This document shows, piece by piece, positions 44,643 to 61,601 of a stretch of 64,000 nucleotides of DNA. Under the pieces are notes generated by a model. It was not told where the DNA came from. It ran no database searches and saw nothing but the letters and a program-made list of their open reading frames with translations. Each line of letters opens with the position of its first letter. Positions within the stretch are counted from its first letter, which is position 1. Source of the stretch: Baekduia alba (GTDB lineage Bacteria; Actinomycetota; Thermoleophilia; Solirubrobacterales; Solirubrobacteraceae); the NCBI RefSeq assembly GCF_028416635.1, contig NZ_CP114013.1:4836001-4900000 (forward strand), written 5' to 3'. Made by a program: the position numbers and the translations under genes.

Positions 44643-44666
44643 AGAGGCGCCCCGGAGGGCGCCTCT
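44643..44666 (-). terminator. Terminator after rpoC
   Basis: A perfect 10-bp stem (AGAGGCGCCC 44643-44652 with 44657-44666) around CGGA. On the minus strand it is followed by TTGTTTGTCC, a good U-rich tract. It lies 27 bases past the rpoC stop. Confidence 0.85.
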
Positions 44667-44692
44667 CGCGAACGGCTGCTTGTCTCGAGCGA

Positions 44693-48967
<4,275 letters not shown>

Positions 48968-48997
48968 GCGATCTCTTTCAGTCTTCTCGGGTGGGTC

Positions 48998-52678
<3,681 letters not shown>

Positions 52679-52759
52679 TACGGCGACTCCTCAGGGAAGG
52701 TGGAGGCGGGCAAACTGGGAGGGGGCGCTCGCGCAGGTGGCGCAGAGACGCGACCTGCC

Positions 52760-52768
52760 AATCTAGCA
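52760..52768 (-). promoter_or_regulatory. Extended -10 element upstream of rpoB
   Basis: TGCTAGATT on the minus strand (complement of 52760-52768) sits about 80 bases before the rpoB ATG and shares its TGCTA core with the elements before rpsL, fusA and rpmJ. The 238-base gap between rpoB and the next gene upstream contains no other feature that I can support. A second weaker TACACT box is visible near 52892-52897. Confidence 0.45.
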
Positions 52769-52916
52769 CAGGCCGACGCGGACCCCCTTCGAGGGGCTGT
52801 CAGCGCTCACGGACCCCGCCCGAGCCTCCGCGTATGTGGCGCGGAACGCTGTGATTGGGCGGCTACGACTATTGGCCGACCGCGGCAGTGTAGCGGCGGG
52901 GGCGGTGCCGCGCCAC

Positions 52917-54551
52917 CTAGTGCTTCTTCGTGACGGCGCAGGCCCTGTAGGTGCGCGTGAGCGCGACCTTCGACTTGTCGGCGAGCACGACGACGACCTT
53001 GATCTGGTAGCTGCCCCGCTTCGGGAGCGCCTTGAGCGTGACGGTGGACTTCAGCGCCTTGCCGCGGTAGGTCTTCGCCTTGCCGTGGCCCGCGGTGACC
53101 CTGACGCTGGTCACTTTGGCGCCGGTCTTGCGCTTGCGCAGCGTGAGCTTGAGGGTCCGGTTGGAGACGCACTTCTTGGCGGCCGCCACCGAGACGATGT
53201 CAGCGAACGTGGGCTTCTTGGGCTTGACGATCTTGACCGGCGCGCGCGGAGCGGGAGGAGGCAGCGGCGAGGGCGCAGACACGCTGAAGTGGCCGGCGGA
53301 AGGCGTGGCGACCATCCCACGGTCGTTGATCACGTCGGCGGTCACGGTGTGGGCGCCGGCCGGCAGGCTCCCGAGCGGGACGTCGACGGTCTGCTCGCCG
53401 AACGCCGCGGGGATCGTCCCGCCAGCGATGTCCTTCACGCCGTCGACATGGACGACGAGCTGCGTGGCGCTGCCGCCCGTGAAGACCTTGACCGGGACGG
53501 TGGCACCCGTGATATCCGCAGGGACGCTCACTCGGGGCTCGACGTCGAGCACCCGCGCCACCTGGCCGCTGGCCTTGTCGGTGACCCAGACCGAGCCGTC
53601 GCTCGTACCGCTCGCGTCCGGCGCCGCGACCTCCCACGGCTGGAAGCCGACCGGCAGCGCGACCGGCGAGGTGCTGCCGGCGTAGCCGATCCGGACAAGT
53701 CGGCCGTCGCCGCTCGATGCGACCCAGACGCTGTTGTCCGGATGGGCGGCCATGCCGACCGGCTGGCTCAACCCGGTGGTCACGTAGGACGCGCTCGTCC
53801 CGTCGGCCGCACCCGGGTCCAAGCGCACGACCTCACCGCTGTTGTAGAGCGCAACCCAGATGTCGTGGGCGACGCTACGCACCGCGATGCCGTTCGGCTC
53901 GCTGCCCGGTGGGGCGGTGATCGATGCCTCCAGGCTCAACGCGTTGGAGCCGATGCCGAGGCGCTGGATCACGGCGTTGCCAAAGGCCGGGACGAACGCC
54001 TTGCCGTTGAGCACCGCCAGCGCGTAGGCGTCGGGCACCGTCGTGTCGACGACCTGGTTGACGCCGGCGGCAGTGATCGCGCCCATGCCATGCGTCCCGC
54101 ATGGCGTGCCGGTGCTGGGCCGAGGCGCGGTGTAGAGCATGCGCTGATTGGCCGGGTCGACGGCCATGCCGACCGGCCCGCAGTCGAACGCCGCGGCGGT
54201 GGAGATCGGGATCGCCGCCGGGTCGTCGTTGATCTTGACGAAGCCACGGTCGGCGCCCGACGAGATCGCGACCCACACGAACCCGTCCGGCCCGACGGCC
54301 GCCGAGGTCGCAGCGCCGGCGTCGCCCGGCAGAGCGACCTCGCCGCGCTTCTCGCCCGTGGGCGACAGGATCTCGACCTTCTTGGCCATCGGCTCGACGA
54401 CGTAGAGCTGGCCGTTGCGCACGGCGATGCCGTTGGCCACAGAGTCGAGCGGGACGGTCTGGACGACGGCGGCCTGCGCGGCGGCTGGGATCAAGGCCAG
54501 CGCGCAGGCGGCGGCCAGCGGAGTGAGGTGAAGGCGAGAGAATCGGCGCAT
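52917..54551 (-). CDS. Secreted beta-propeller (NHL/Vgb-like) protein
   Basis: A 544-residue protein with a signal peptide (PLAAACALALIPAAAQAAV) at residues 10-28. Repeats of the form GPDGFVWVAISSG, GSEPNGIAVRS, HDIWVALYNSGEVVRLDPG and PDNSVWVASSGDGRLVRI mark a six- or seven-bladed propeller. After about residue 380 come an Ig-like region and a basic C-terminus (KKCVSNRTLKLTLRKRK). Virginiamycin-B-lyase-like folds bind small molecules, but no catalytic residues are clear, so only a surface or binding role is suggested. ATG 54551 precedes the signal peptide. Confidence 0.75.
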   Translation of the reverse strand: MRRFSRLHLTPLAAACALALIPAAAQAAVVQTVPLDSVANGIAVRNGQLYVVEPMAKKVEILSPTGEKRGEVALPGDAGAATSAAVGPDGFVWVAISSGADRGFVKINDDPAAIPISTAAAFDCGPVGMAVDPANQRMLYTAPRPSTGTPCGTHGMGAITAAGVNQVVDTTVPDAYALAVLNGKAFVPAFGNAVIQRLGIGSNALSLEASITAPPGSEPNGIAVRSVAHDIWVALYNSGEVVRLDPGAADGTSASYVTTGLSQPVGMAAHPDNSVWVASSGDGRLVRIGYAGSTSPVALPVGFQPWEVAAPDASGTSDGSVWVTDKASGQVARVLDVEPRVSVPADITGATVPVKVFTGGSATQLVVHVDGVKDIAGGTIPAAFGEQTVDVPLGSLPAGAHTVTADVINDRGMVATPSAGHFSVSAPSPLPPPAPRAPVKIVKPKKPTFADIVSVAAAKKCVSNRTLKLTLRKRKTGAKVTSVRVTAGHGKAKTYRGKALKSTVTLKALPKRGSYQIKVVVVLADKSKVALTRTYRACAVTKKH

Positions 54552-54735
54552 AGGACGCCGAACATCGTAGGGATCCTGCATCGTTCGGGATTCCCCGAGT
54601 GGCGGGATGGGCTTGCCCATGGATGCATGGATGAGCGACCCGGCCCGGAGGTCAGGATCGCGCACCAACCGCCACCAGCCACATCGGCGACGCCGGCTCC
54701 CGTCACGGTCCGGGTGCTCCGGCGCGTCCCCAGCC

Positions 54736-55611
54736 TCACGCCACCGACGGCTCCGCCTCCCGCGCCAGCCGGCGGTCGCGCACCAGCGACGCCAGGACGC
54801 CCGTCCCGAGCACGAGTGCGATCGCCGGGAGGGAGACCTCCGGCCCGAGCTTGCCCCACAGCTCGCCCGCGGCCATCTTGATGCCGATCAACACCAACAA
54901 CGCCGCCAGCGCGGACTTGAGGTAGTACAGCCGCTCGACGAGGTCGGCGACCAGGAAGAACAGCGGCGCGAGCCCGAGCAGCGCGAACGCGTTGGCCGCG
55001 AAGACGATGAACGCGTCGTCGGTGATCGCGAGGATCGACGGCACCGAGTCGATGGCGAACACGATGTCGGCGATCACCAGCGCCGCGACCGCCGCCGTGC
55101 CGACCGACATCCCCGGCAGGCGCGCCTTCAGCCTCTCGACGAACGCCGTCTCCCCCGCGCTGTCGTGGCGGTGCTGGAACATGCGCCAGCCTGTCCACAC
55201 CAGCAGCGCCGCGAAGATGAACGACACCCAGGACGCGTGGTGCAGCGCGGTCGCGCCGACCGCGATGAACACGCCGCGCAGGACGAGCGCCGCGACGATG
55301 CCCCACGTCAGCAGGCGGTGGCGCTGGGCCTCCGGGATCCCGAACGAGGTCAGGATCAGCAGGAACACGAAGACGTTGTCCAACGACAGCGACTTCTCCA
55401 CCAGGTAGCCGGCGAAGTACAGGCCGGCGTCGCGGCCACCGAGCAGCGCGAGCATGACGCCGCCGAAGGCGAGCGCGATCGTCAACCAGCCGACCGAGTG
55501 CAGCGTCGCCTTCCTGACGCTCATGCCGGCGCCGCGGCTCTCGCGGCGCGCGAGCCACAGGTCGAAGGCCAACAGCACCGCCAGCGCGGCGATGAGCAAG
55601 ATCCACTTCAT
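54736..55611 (-). CDS. TerC family integral membrane protein
   Basis: A 291-residue protein with about nine hydrophobic segments. EKSLSLDNVFVFLLIL and DIVFAIDSVPSILAIT are the two conserved TerC helices with acidic residues in the membrane. TerC/Alx proteins export manganese or help load it into extracytoplasmic enzymes. This role fits the probable manganese riboswitch upstream. ATG 55611 follows a GGGA ribosome binding site. The 184 bases after the stop hold no gene. Confidence 0.9.
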   Translation of the reverse strand: MKWILLIAALAVLLAFDLWLARRESRGAGMSVRKATLHSVGWLTIALAFGGVMLALLGGRDAGLYFAGYLVEKSLSLDNVFVFLLILTSFGIPEAQRHRLLTWGIVAALVLRGVFIAVGATALHHASWVSFIFAALLVWTGWRMFQHRHDSAGETAFVERLKARLPGMSVGTAAVAALVIADIVFAIDSVPSILAITDDAFIVFAANAFALLGLAPLFFLVADLVERLYYLKSALAALLVLIGIKMAAGELWGKLGPEVSLPAIALVLGTGVLASLVRDRRLAREAEPSVA

Positions 55612-55623
55612 GATGAGACGGTC

Positions 55624-55743
55624 CCTTTCGCGGGTCGATGATCCGCGAAGGTTTGACCGCCTCTGAGGCGAGGCCGCGCGTTCCGGGCAAGCTCATCGGA
55701 GCCACCGTCTTGACGAGACGCGCCGTCGGGCTACTTCCCTTCG
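55624..55743 (-). promoter_or_regulatory. Probable yybP-ykoY manganese riboswitch upstream of terC
   Basis: On the minus strand the leader begins CGAAGGGAAGTAGC (from 55743) and ends GTCAAACCTTCG (to 55646). CGAAGG and CCTTCG close a P1 helix, and AAGTAGC and TCAAACCTT fit the two conserved ends of the yybP-ykoY aptamer. Immediately after, CCTTCGCGG (55651-55643) can pair instead with CCGCGAAAGG (55633-55624), which contains the AAAGGG likely to be the ribosome binding site. P1 and this sequestering stem are mutually exclusive, so metal binding would free the site and turn terC on. A TAGCCT -10 box (complement of 55753-55758) starts the transcript at the aptamer. Confidence 0.6.
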
Positions 55744-55771
55744 ACACTGCCCAGGCTACCAGCGTCCCGTG

Positions 55772-56149
55772 TGGTTCTCTATGCCGATGCTCGCCGCCGA
55801 CGTCCCGCCGGCCTACGCGTTCTCGGCCCGGCCGCTGACGACCGTGCAGCGCCATCGCCTCTACGGGTCGTCCTGGCATCCGGGCTGTCCGGTCGGGCTC
55901 GACGACCTCCGGTACGCGCGCCTGAGCTACTACGGCTTCGACGGTCGGCGCCACACGGGCCGGCTCGTCGTCAACGCCGACGCGGTGGCCGCCGTGAAGA
56001 CCGCCTTCGACCGCCGGCCACCTTCAGAGACGCGTGTACCGAGGACCGCGTGCCAGAACGACGAAGGGCGCCCCCGGAGGGACGCCCTTCGCGGCGTGGG
56101 CGCGAGGCCCGCGCGGAGTGACGGCGTGTGCCGTCGAGGCGCTACTTGA
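55772..56149 (+). pseudogene. Truncated M15-type peptidase remnant
   Basis: Reading from ATG 55781, the frame gives PMLAADVPPAYAFSARPLT, GCPVGLDDLRYARLSYYGF and HTGRLVVNADAVAAVKTAF, which follows the N-terminal portion of actinobacterial M15 D-Ala-D-Ala carboxypeptidases. At about 56020 the homology stops and the frame runs into the rplL terminator. The catalytic His-Asp-His region of the family is absent. It is therefore a broken gene cut off next to the rplJL operon. Confidence 0.6.
56062..56091 (-). terminator. Terminator after rplL
   Basis: A 9-bp stem (CGAAGGGCG 56062-56070 with CGCCCTTCG 56083-56091) around a 12-base loop, 51 bases after the rplL stop. It ends the rplJ-rplL transcript before the M15 remnant. 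Confidence 0.65.
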
Positions 56150-56519
56150 CCTCGACGGACCCGCCGGCCTCCTCGAGCTCCTGCTTGAGCTTGTCGGCCT
56201 CGTCGCGCTCGATGCCTTCCTTGACGGGCTTGGGAGCCTCGTCGACGAGCGCCTTGGCCTCCTTGAGGCCCAGGCCGGTCGCGGCACGCACGACCTTGAT
56301 GACCTGGATCTTCTTGTCGCCGGCGGCGGTCAGGATGACGTCGACGGTCAAGGACTCCTCCTCGACGGCCTCGCCGGCACCGGCGGCGGCCGGAGCGGCA
56401 GCGGCGACGGCGGTCGCCGACACGCCGAACTCCTCTTCGAGCGCCTTGATGCGCTCAGAGAGCTCGAGCACGGAGATGCCCTTGAGCTCTTCGATCCAAT
56501 CGGTGGTGCTGGTAGCCAT
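56142..56519 (-). CDS. rplL: 50S ribosomal protein L7/L12
   Basis: A 125-residue stalk protein with an N-terminal dimerisation helix region ([19 protein letters not shown]), an Ala-rich hinge and the C-terminal factor-binding domain ([20 protein letters not shown] and [20 protein letters not shown]). ATG 56519 gives the normal start. It follows rplJ by 4 bases. Confidence 0.97.
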   Translation of the reverse strand: MATSTTDWIEELKGISVLELSERIKALEEEFGVSATAVAAAAPAAAGAGEAVEEESLTVDVILTAAGDKKIQVIKVVRAATGLGLKEAKALVDEAPKPVKEGIERDEADKLKQELEEAGGSVEVK

Positions 56520-56523
56520 AGTT

Positions 56524-57180
56524 CTAGTCCTCCTGTGGGGTCTCAGTGGTGTCGTCGGAACCCTCGGAGGGCTCAGTTTCGGTCCCGCCCGCCTCGGCCT
56601 CGGCTTCGGGGTTGTCGCTGGCGGCGGCGGCCGGAGCCGCACCCGCCGGAACCTCGCCGCTCTCCTTCTTCTCCAGCACGCCGCCGAGGGCAATCGCCAG
56701 ACCGGACACGAGGCCGTTGAGGCTTCGGGCCAGGCCGGTGATCGGCGAGGCGACCACGCCGACCAGCTGTCCGTAAAGGACCTGGCGCGACGGGAGCTTG
56801 GAGATGGCGGTGATCTGCGCCGCGTCGAGCGCGTCGCCGTTCATGAGCCCGCCCTTGAAGGGCAGGAGCTCGCCACCGGTCGACTTCTGGAAGTCGGCGA
56901 TGGCCTTGGCGGCGGCGGCGGCGTCGCCACGCACGAACGTGAGCGCCGTCGGACCTTCGAGCAGCGCCTTGAGCGCTTCTGCGTCGGCCTTGTCGGCGGC
57001 ACGCTCGGTCAGCGTGTTCTTGACGACGCGGAACGTGGCGTCCGCCTCGCGCAGCTTGCCGCGGAGCTCCGCGACCTGCGCGACGGTGATGCCGCGGTAG
57101 TCGATGGCGAAGACCGCCTCGGACTCCTTGATCTGCTCAGCGATCTCTGCGACCGCTGTGGCTTTCTGGTCCCTGTTCAC
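56524..57180 (-). CDS. rplJ: 50S ribosomal protein L10 with acidic C-terminal tail
   Basis: A 218-residue stalk base. The core ([20 protein letters not shown], then [16 protein letters not shown]) is standard. About 45 extra residues at the C-terminus are acidic ([19 protein letters not shown]). GTG 57180 is chosen because AGAGGAGG lies just upstream; the frame open to 57207 adds nothing. The leader may contain the L10 autoregulatory site. Confidence 0.95.
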   Translation of the reverse strand: MNRDQKATAVAEIAEQIKESEAVFAIDYRGITVAQVAELRGKLREADATFRVVKNTLTERAADKADAEALKALLEGPTALTFVRGDAAAAAKAIADFQKSTGGELLPFKGGLMNGDALDAAQITAISKLPSRQVLYGQLVGVVASPITGLARSLNGLVSGLAIALGGVLEKKESGEVPAGAAPAAAASDNPEAEAEAGGTETEPSEGSDDTTETPQED

Positions 57181-57260
57181 GGGCCTCCTCTGCCGGGCTT
57201 CTCGCACATCCGCGATGTGCGCGCCGGCGGTCTCAGGACGGCCTCGGGTGTCGAGCGTGA
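57181..57260 (-). promoter_or_regulatory. rplJ leader region
   Basis: This 80-base gap between rplA and rplJ carries the AGAGGAGG ribosome binding site and several GC-rich inverted segments. In many bacteria L10 binds here to repress its own operon. The exact L10-leader fold could not be confirmed by eye. Confidence 0.3.
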
Positions 57261-57998
57261 TTACGCGGCTACAGCCGCGCCGTCACCACTCTCCAGTCCG
57301 AGGATGTCGCGGGTACGGGACGGGTCGACCTTGATGCCCGGGCCCATCGTCGAAGCGATGGTGACGGTGCGCAGGTAACGACCCTTGGCGGCCGAGGGCT
57401 TCGCGCGGATGAGCTCCTCGATGACGGCCGCGTAGTTCTCCAGCAGCTGACGCTCGTCGAACGAGGTCTTGCCGATGTTCAAGTGGACGATCGCGGTGCG
57501 GTCGGTGCGGTACTCGACCTTGCCGGACTTCGACTCCTCGACGGCCTTGGCCACGTCCATCGTGACCGTGCCGACCTTCGGGTTCGGCATCTTGCCCTGC
57601 GGGCCGAGGATGCGGCCCAGGCGGCCGACGATCGGCATCATGTCGGGCGTCGCGATGGCGACGTCGAAGTCGGTGAAGCCCTCTTCGATCTGCTTGGCGA
57701 GGTCCTCCGCGCCGACGACGTCGGCTCCGGCGGCGGTCGCCTCGTCAGCCTTGGGGCCGCGAGCGAAGACGGCGATCTTGACGTCCTTGCCGAGGCCGTT
57801 GGGCAGCGCGATGGTGCCGCGCAGCTGCTCGTCGGCGTGGCGGACGTTCAGGCCCGTGCGGATGTGGATCTCGACGGACTCGTCGAACTTCGCGCGCTTC
57901 AGGTCCTTGACGAGCTTGATCGCCTCGGCGGGCAGGTACTCATGCTCGCGATCGACCTTGCTCTTGCTCTCGACGTAGGTCTTGCCGTGCTTGGCCAT
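57261..57998 (-). CDS. rplA: 50S ribosomal protein L1
   Basis: A 245-residue L1-stalk protein that helps E-site tRNA leave. VEIHIRTGLNVRHADEQLRG and GRLGRILGPQGKMPNPKVGT are conserved. It follows rplK by 2 bases. Confidence 0.97.
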   Translation of the reverse strand: MAKHGKTYVESKSKVDREHEYLPAEAIKLVKDLKRAKFDESVEIHIRTGLNVRHADEQLRGTIALPNGLGKDVKIAVFARGPKADEATAAGADVVGAEDLAKQIEEGFTDFDVAIATPDMMPIVGRLGRILGPQGKMPNPKVGTVTMDVAKAVEESKSGKVEYRTDRTAIVHLNIGKTSFDERQLLENYAAVIEELIRAKPSAAKGRYLRTVTIASTMGPGIKVDPSRTRDILGLESGDGAAVAA

Positions 57999-58000
57999 GA

Positions 58001-58423
58001 CTAGACGACCTCCACGCCCATGCTGCGGGCGGTGCCTTCGATGATCTTGCTGGCCTGATCGAGATCGTTCGCGTTCAGGTCCTGCAGCTTCTTCTCGGCG
58101 ATCGCGCGGACCTGGTCCTTGCTGATCTGACCGACCTTGTTGCGATGCGGCTCGCCGGAGCCCTTCTCGAGGCCGATGGCCTGCTTGATGAGCACCGCGG
58201 CGGGCGGCGTCTTGGTCACGAACGTGAACGAGCGGTCCTCGTAGACCGTGATCACGACCGGGATGACCGTGCCGGAGTCCTGCTGGGTCTGCGCGTTGAA
58301 CGCCTTGCAGAACTCCATGATGTTGATGCCGTGCTGACCCAAGGCAGGGCCGACGGGCGGCGCCGGAGACGCCTGGCCGCCGACGGCCTGGAGCTTGATC
58401 TGGGTGAGAACCTTCTTGGCCAT
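58001..58423 (-). CDS. rplK: 50S ribosomal protein L11
   Basis: A 140-residue protein at the GTPase-associated centre. [20 protein letters not shown] (thiostrepton-site loop) and [13 protein letters not shown] are standard. It follows nusG by 16 bases. Confidence 0.97.
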   Translation of the reverse strand: MAKKVLTQIKLQAVGGQASPAPPVGPALGQHGINIMEFCKAFNAQTQQDSGTVIPVVITVYEDRSFTFVTKTPPAAVLIKQAIGLEKGSGEPHRNKVGQISKDQVRAIAEKKLQDLNANDLDQASKIIEGTARSMGVEVV

Positions 58424-58439
58424 TGCCTTGTGATGCCTT

Positions 58440-58961
58440 CTAGATCTTCTTGACCTGGTCGAATCCGACCTCGACGGGCGTCTCGCGCCCGAAGATGGAT
58501 ACCAGGACCTTGAGCTTCTGGGCGTCCTGGTTGATCTCCGAGATCTCCCCGGAGAAGTCGGACAGCGGCCCCGAGATCACCTTGACGGACTCGCCAATGG
58601 AGAACTGGGCCTTGGTGGCGACCTTCTGCGCGACCTCGCGGTGCAGCAGCCGATCGACCTCGGGCTGGGTGAGCGGAACGGGCTCGTTGGAGGCACCGAC
58701 GAAGCCGGTGACGCCGGGCGTGCCCTTGACGAGCTGCCACGAGTCCTCGTTGAGGTCCATGTTGACCAGCACGTAGCCGGGCATGGTCCGCTTCTCTTTG
58801 GTCTCCTTCTGGCCGTCCTTCATCTCGGACACGGTCTCGGTCGGGACGACCACCGAGCGGATGGCGCGACGCTGCCCGAGGGAGCTCGCGCGATGCTCGA
58901 GGTTGGACTTGACCTTGTTCTCGTGTCCGGAGTAGGTGTTGACGACGTACCAGCGATACAT
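58440..58961 (-). CDS. nusG: Transcription elongation/antitermination factor NusG
   Basis: A 173-residue protein with the NGN domain ([20 protein letters not shown] through [20 protein letters not shown]) and a C-terminal KOW domain ([19 protein letters not shown]). It links RNA polymerase with ribosomes and Rho. It lies next to secE as usual. Confidence 0.97.
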   Translation of the reverse strand: MYRWYVVNTYSGHENKVKSNLEHRASSLGQRRAIRSVVVPTETVSEMKDGQKETKEKRTMPGYVLVNMDLNEDSWQLVKGTPGVTGFVGASNEPVPLTQPEVDRLLHREVAQKVATKAQFSIGESVKVISGPLSDFSGEISEINQDAQKLKVLVSIFGRETPVEVGFDQVKKI

Positions 58962-58967
58962 GAAGAC

Positions 58968-59423
58968 CTAGATGATGAAGTTGACGACCTTCTGGGCGAC
59001 CCAATCGGCCACACCCAGATAAGCCCCGGCGACGATCACGAAGCCGACGACGACGCTGGTCGCCTGGGCGACCTGACGGCGATCCGGCCACTGCACGCGC
59101 TGGAGCTCGGCCCAGGACGCCTTGAGGAACTGCAGGAACCGCGGGCCGCCCGAGCCGGACTTGACCTCCGGACGCCGGCCGCCCGTGCGGGCGAGAGCGC
59201 GGTCCTCGTCGTCGACGTCACCGTCGTCGTCGAGGTCGCCGACCTCCTCGGTCGCGAGGCGCTCCAGCTCGGCGTCGGTCGTGTCGCGGTCCTCGGCGCC
59301 TTCGGCACCGGCGATCAGATCGGCTTCGAACCCTTCGACCTCACCCGAGGCATGGTCGAGGTCGCCCGGGATGTTCTCCCGGTGCGGCTCCTTCCCGCCA
59401 CGCGTCTTTCGATCAGAGGCCAT
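58968..59423 (-). CDS. secE: SecE subunit of Sec translocase with acidic N-terminal extension
   Basis: The SecE core is at the C-terminus: RFLQFLKASWAELQRVQWPD followed by one membrane helix (ATSVVVGFVIVAGAYLGVA). The first 95 residues are acidic and disordered (EDRDTTDAELERLATEEVGD). Most bacterial SecE proteins of the single-span type are 60-75 residues, so the extension is unusual but the start ATG 59423 is the only one compatible with the upstream frame. Confidence 0.93.
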   Translation of the reverse strand: MASDRKTRGGKEPHRENIPGDLDHASGEVEGFEADLIAGAEGAEDRDTTDAELERLATEEVGDLDDDGDVDDEDRALARTGGRRPEVKSGSGGPRFLQFLKASWAELQRVQWPDRRQVAQATSVVVGFVIVAGAYLGVADWVAQKVVNFII

Positions 59424-59441
59424 GCGAACAGCTCCGGGGAC

Positions 59442-59606
59442 CTAGCGGGTCTCCCGGTGGCTCGTATGGCAACGGCACCACTTGCAGAACTTCCGCAGCG
59501 TGATGCGATCAGGCGTGTTGCGCTTGGACTTATTCGTCTGGTAGTTGCGACGCTTGCAGTCCTCGCAGGCGAGGGTCACCGCAATGCGCACGTCTCCGCG
59601 GGCCAT
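59442..59606 (-). CDS. rpmG: 50S ribosomal protein L33, zinc-binding form
   Basis: A 54-residue frame from ATG 59606 to TAG 59442. [20 protein letters not shown] opens it; Cys14, Cys17, Cys41 and Cys44 are the zinc ligands. It is the first gene of the rpmG-secE-nusG-rplK-rplA-rplJ-rplL block. Confidence 0.95.
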   Translation of the reverse strand: MARGDVRIAVTLACEDCKRRNYQTNKSKRNTPDRITLRKFCKWCRCHTSHRETR

Positions 59607-59667
59607 GAGGGCTCCCGTGCAAGGTGTGAAAGATGATCGAACCCGCGCTGACCCGGGGCAAAAGGAA

Positions 59668-59687
59668 GACTCGCCCCGGAGCGAGTC
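59668..59687 (-). terminator. Intrinsic terminator between the transglutaminase operon and rpmG
   Basis: GACTCGC and GCGAGTC form a 7-bp stem (59668-59674 with 59681-59687), followed on the minus strand by TTCCTTTT (complement of 59660-59667). It ends the transglutaminase operon 59 bases after that gene. It also lies just downstream of a TATCCT -10-like box near 59697-59702, so it could alternatively be a leader terminator for rpmG. Confidence 0.7.
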
Positions 59688-59745
59688 GACCTCGCAGGAT
59701 AGCGTGGTTACGCCTCCGACGGAGCGCGATGGTTCGGGGCCTGCG

Positions 59746-60630
59746 CTAAGCCCTTGCCGAGGCGGCAGGATCGAGGCGCGTCATGCGCACCGATGCCTCC
59801 AGCTCGGCTCCCGCGGACCCACGGTAGACGCCCTTGACGGGCGGCACGTCGGCGTAGCGGCGGCCGTGCCCGATCTTGACGTGCGTCTCCCCCGCCAGCC
59901 GGCGGTTGGTCGGATCAGCGCCGACCCAGATCGGCTCGCCGCGCCCGCCGACCCCGGGCAGCAACGCCTCCAGCCACGCGTGCGTCTGGACCTCGACCGA
60001 GTCGGTCCCACCGTCCTCGGGCGCGCTGAACAGGTACCCGGAGACGTAGCGCGCGGCGATCCCGTTGCGGCGCAGCAGCACGAGGGCGAGGTGGACGAAG
60101 TCCTGGCAGACGCCCGCGCCGGCGTCGAGCAGGTCCTGGATCGTCGAGCCGACGTAGGTCACGCCCGGCCGGTAGGCGAAGCGGTCCGGGATCAGCTCGT
60201 TGAGCCAGCGCAGCGTCGCCAGCGGCGTGCGGGCGCGGGCGATGTCGAGCAGGTCGGCGAGCGCCGCGTCGTCGGGTTCGGGATTGCCGTCCCCTCCACC
60301 CAGCAGGAACTCGCCCGCGGCCTCGGCGTAGGTCTCGCCCTCCAGGTGCTCCCACGGCGCCTCGGGCGGCTCCGGCGGCTCGCTGGTCACGACGCGCGCC
60401 CGGACGTCGATCGTCATGTGGTCGTGGGCGCGCGCGACGCCGAACTCGAGCACCTCGGTGCCGAAGTAGTCGACGTGCCGGTGGATGCGCGCCTCCGGAT
60501 CGAGGCGGACGTGGAACTCGTCGCAGCGCTGGTTGGTCGTCGTCGCCGGCCTCACGCGCAGCGCGTTGAGGTTGTCGCTGACCGGCGTCTCGTACCGGTA
60601 GCTCGTGCAGTAGTGGATGTCGTAGTTCAT
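59746..60630 (-). CDS. Transglutaminase-like cysteine protease family protein
   Basis: A 294-residue protein with the N-terminal bacterial transglutaminase-like domain ([20 protein letters not shown]) and the Cys-His-Asp triad: Cys in [16 protein letters not shown], His in [13 protein letters not shown] and Asp in [10 protein letters not shown]. Proteins of this type act as amide-bond hydrolases or peptidases, not only cross-linkers. It overlaps the alpha-E gene by 4 bases and lies in the conserved ATP-grasp / alpha-E / transglutaminase operon. Confidence 0.9.
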   Translation of the reverse strand: MNYDIHYCTSYRYETPVSDNLNALRVRPATTTNQRCDEFHVRLDPEARIHRHVDYFGTEVLEFGVARAHDHMTIDVRARVVTSEPPEPPEAPWEHLEGETYAEAAGEFLLGGGDGNPEPDDAALADLLDIARARTPLATLRWLNELIPDRFAYRPGVTYVGSTIQDLLDAGAGVCQDFVHLALVLLRRNGIAARYVSGYLFSAPEDGGTDSVEVQTHAWLEALLPGVGGRGEPIWVGADPTNRRLAGETHVKIGHGRRYADVPPVKGVYRGSAGAELEASVRMTRLDPAASARA

Positions 60631-61598
60631 GCGACCAAGTACCTGTCCCACCCACCCGCGGCGCCCGCGCCGGCGAAGTAGCGCTCGGCGATGTCGGCGT
60701 CGATCAGCGCGAGCTCGGACTGGACGAGCGAGCTGGCCTCCGCCAGGTTGCCATCCTCGGCGGCGGCACGGCCGCGGAACTCCAGGTCGGCGGCGAGGCG
60801 GCTGAGCCGGAGCACGGGCTCCGAGGACCGCGGCGCGGCGTCGACGTCGACGAGCGCGCCGTGGACGGCGTCAACCGACGCGGCGACCGAGTCCGGGTAG
60901 GCGCGCTCGTAGAGCAGGAAGCGCGCGACCGGCCCGGCGTTGGGCGGCGCGGGCACGGCGCGGCGGAAGGCCTGGAAGCCGCCGACGGCCTGCAGCAGCG
61001 CGAGCGCCTGGCCGTCGCGGACGCCGTCGGTGCCCTCGGCCTGCTCGCCGGGCGACGGCATCGCGACGCGCAGCATCCGCAGGACCATGTCGGCGGACTC
61101 GATGCGCCCGCCGGCGACCAGGAACGCGCGGGCCTCGTCGCGCAGCATCGTGCGACTCGTCAGGCCCCAGAACAGCGCGCTGCGCTCCTTGACGTACTGG
61201 AAGACGCTGTAGGGCCCCATCTGCATCCGGCCCTCGAGGTCGCCCGCGCTCAGCGCCAGGTGCGTGGTGTTGACCGCCTCCCACATCTCGGCGGAGATCA
61301 CGTCGCGCATCGTGCGCGCGCCTTCGCGCGCGCGGGACACGCACGAGATGACCGACGCCGGCTCGTCGCGGGTCAGCGTGAGGCGGTTGAGCACCTCGTC
61401 GCGGCGCACCGGCCGGCCGTCGGCCTGCGCGCCCATGATCGCCAGCAGCGAGCCCCAGCCGAGGCGGACGCCGGCCGGGTCGTCGGGCCGGCCCTGGAGG
61501 CTGGCCTGGAAGACGCCGTCGAGCATGCGGGCGGTGTGCTCGGCGCGGGCCACGTTGCGACCGAGCCAGAAGAGCTCCTGGGCGATGCGGCTGAGCAT
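60627..61598 (-). CDS. Alpha-E domain protein
   Basis: A 323-residue all-helical protein. MLSRIAQELFWLGRNVARAE and REGARTMRDVISAEMWEAVN are family hallmarks. Alpha-E proteins occur almost only next to circularly permuted ATP-grasp and transglutaminase genes. Their chemistry is unknown; a scaffold role in a predicted peptide-modifying system is inferred. It starts 3 bases after the ATP-grasp stop. Confidence 0.9.
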   Translation of the reverse strand: MLSRIAQELFWLGRNVARAEHTARMLDGVFQASLQGRPDDPAGVRLGWGSLLAIMGAQADGRPVRRDEVLNRLTLTRDEPASVISCVSRAREGARTMRDVISAEMWEAVNTTHLALSAGDLEGRMQMGPYSVFQYVKERSALFWGLTSRTMLRDEARAFLVAGGRIESADMVLRMLRVAMPSPGEQAEGTDGVRDGQALALLQAVGGFQAFRRAVPAPPNAGPVARFLLYERAYPDSVAASVDAVHGALVDVDAAPRSSEPVLRLSRLAADLEFRGRAAAEDGNLAEASSLVQSELALIDADIAERYFAGAGAAGGWDRYLVA

Positions 61599-61601
61599 GG
61601 G

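Noticed and set aside
59607-59745. Expected tRNA-Trp near secE
   Set aside because: No tRNA fold was found in this gap; it holds only a terminator and a -10-like box.
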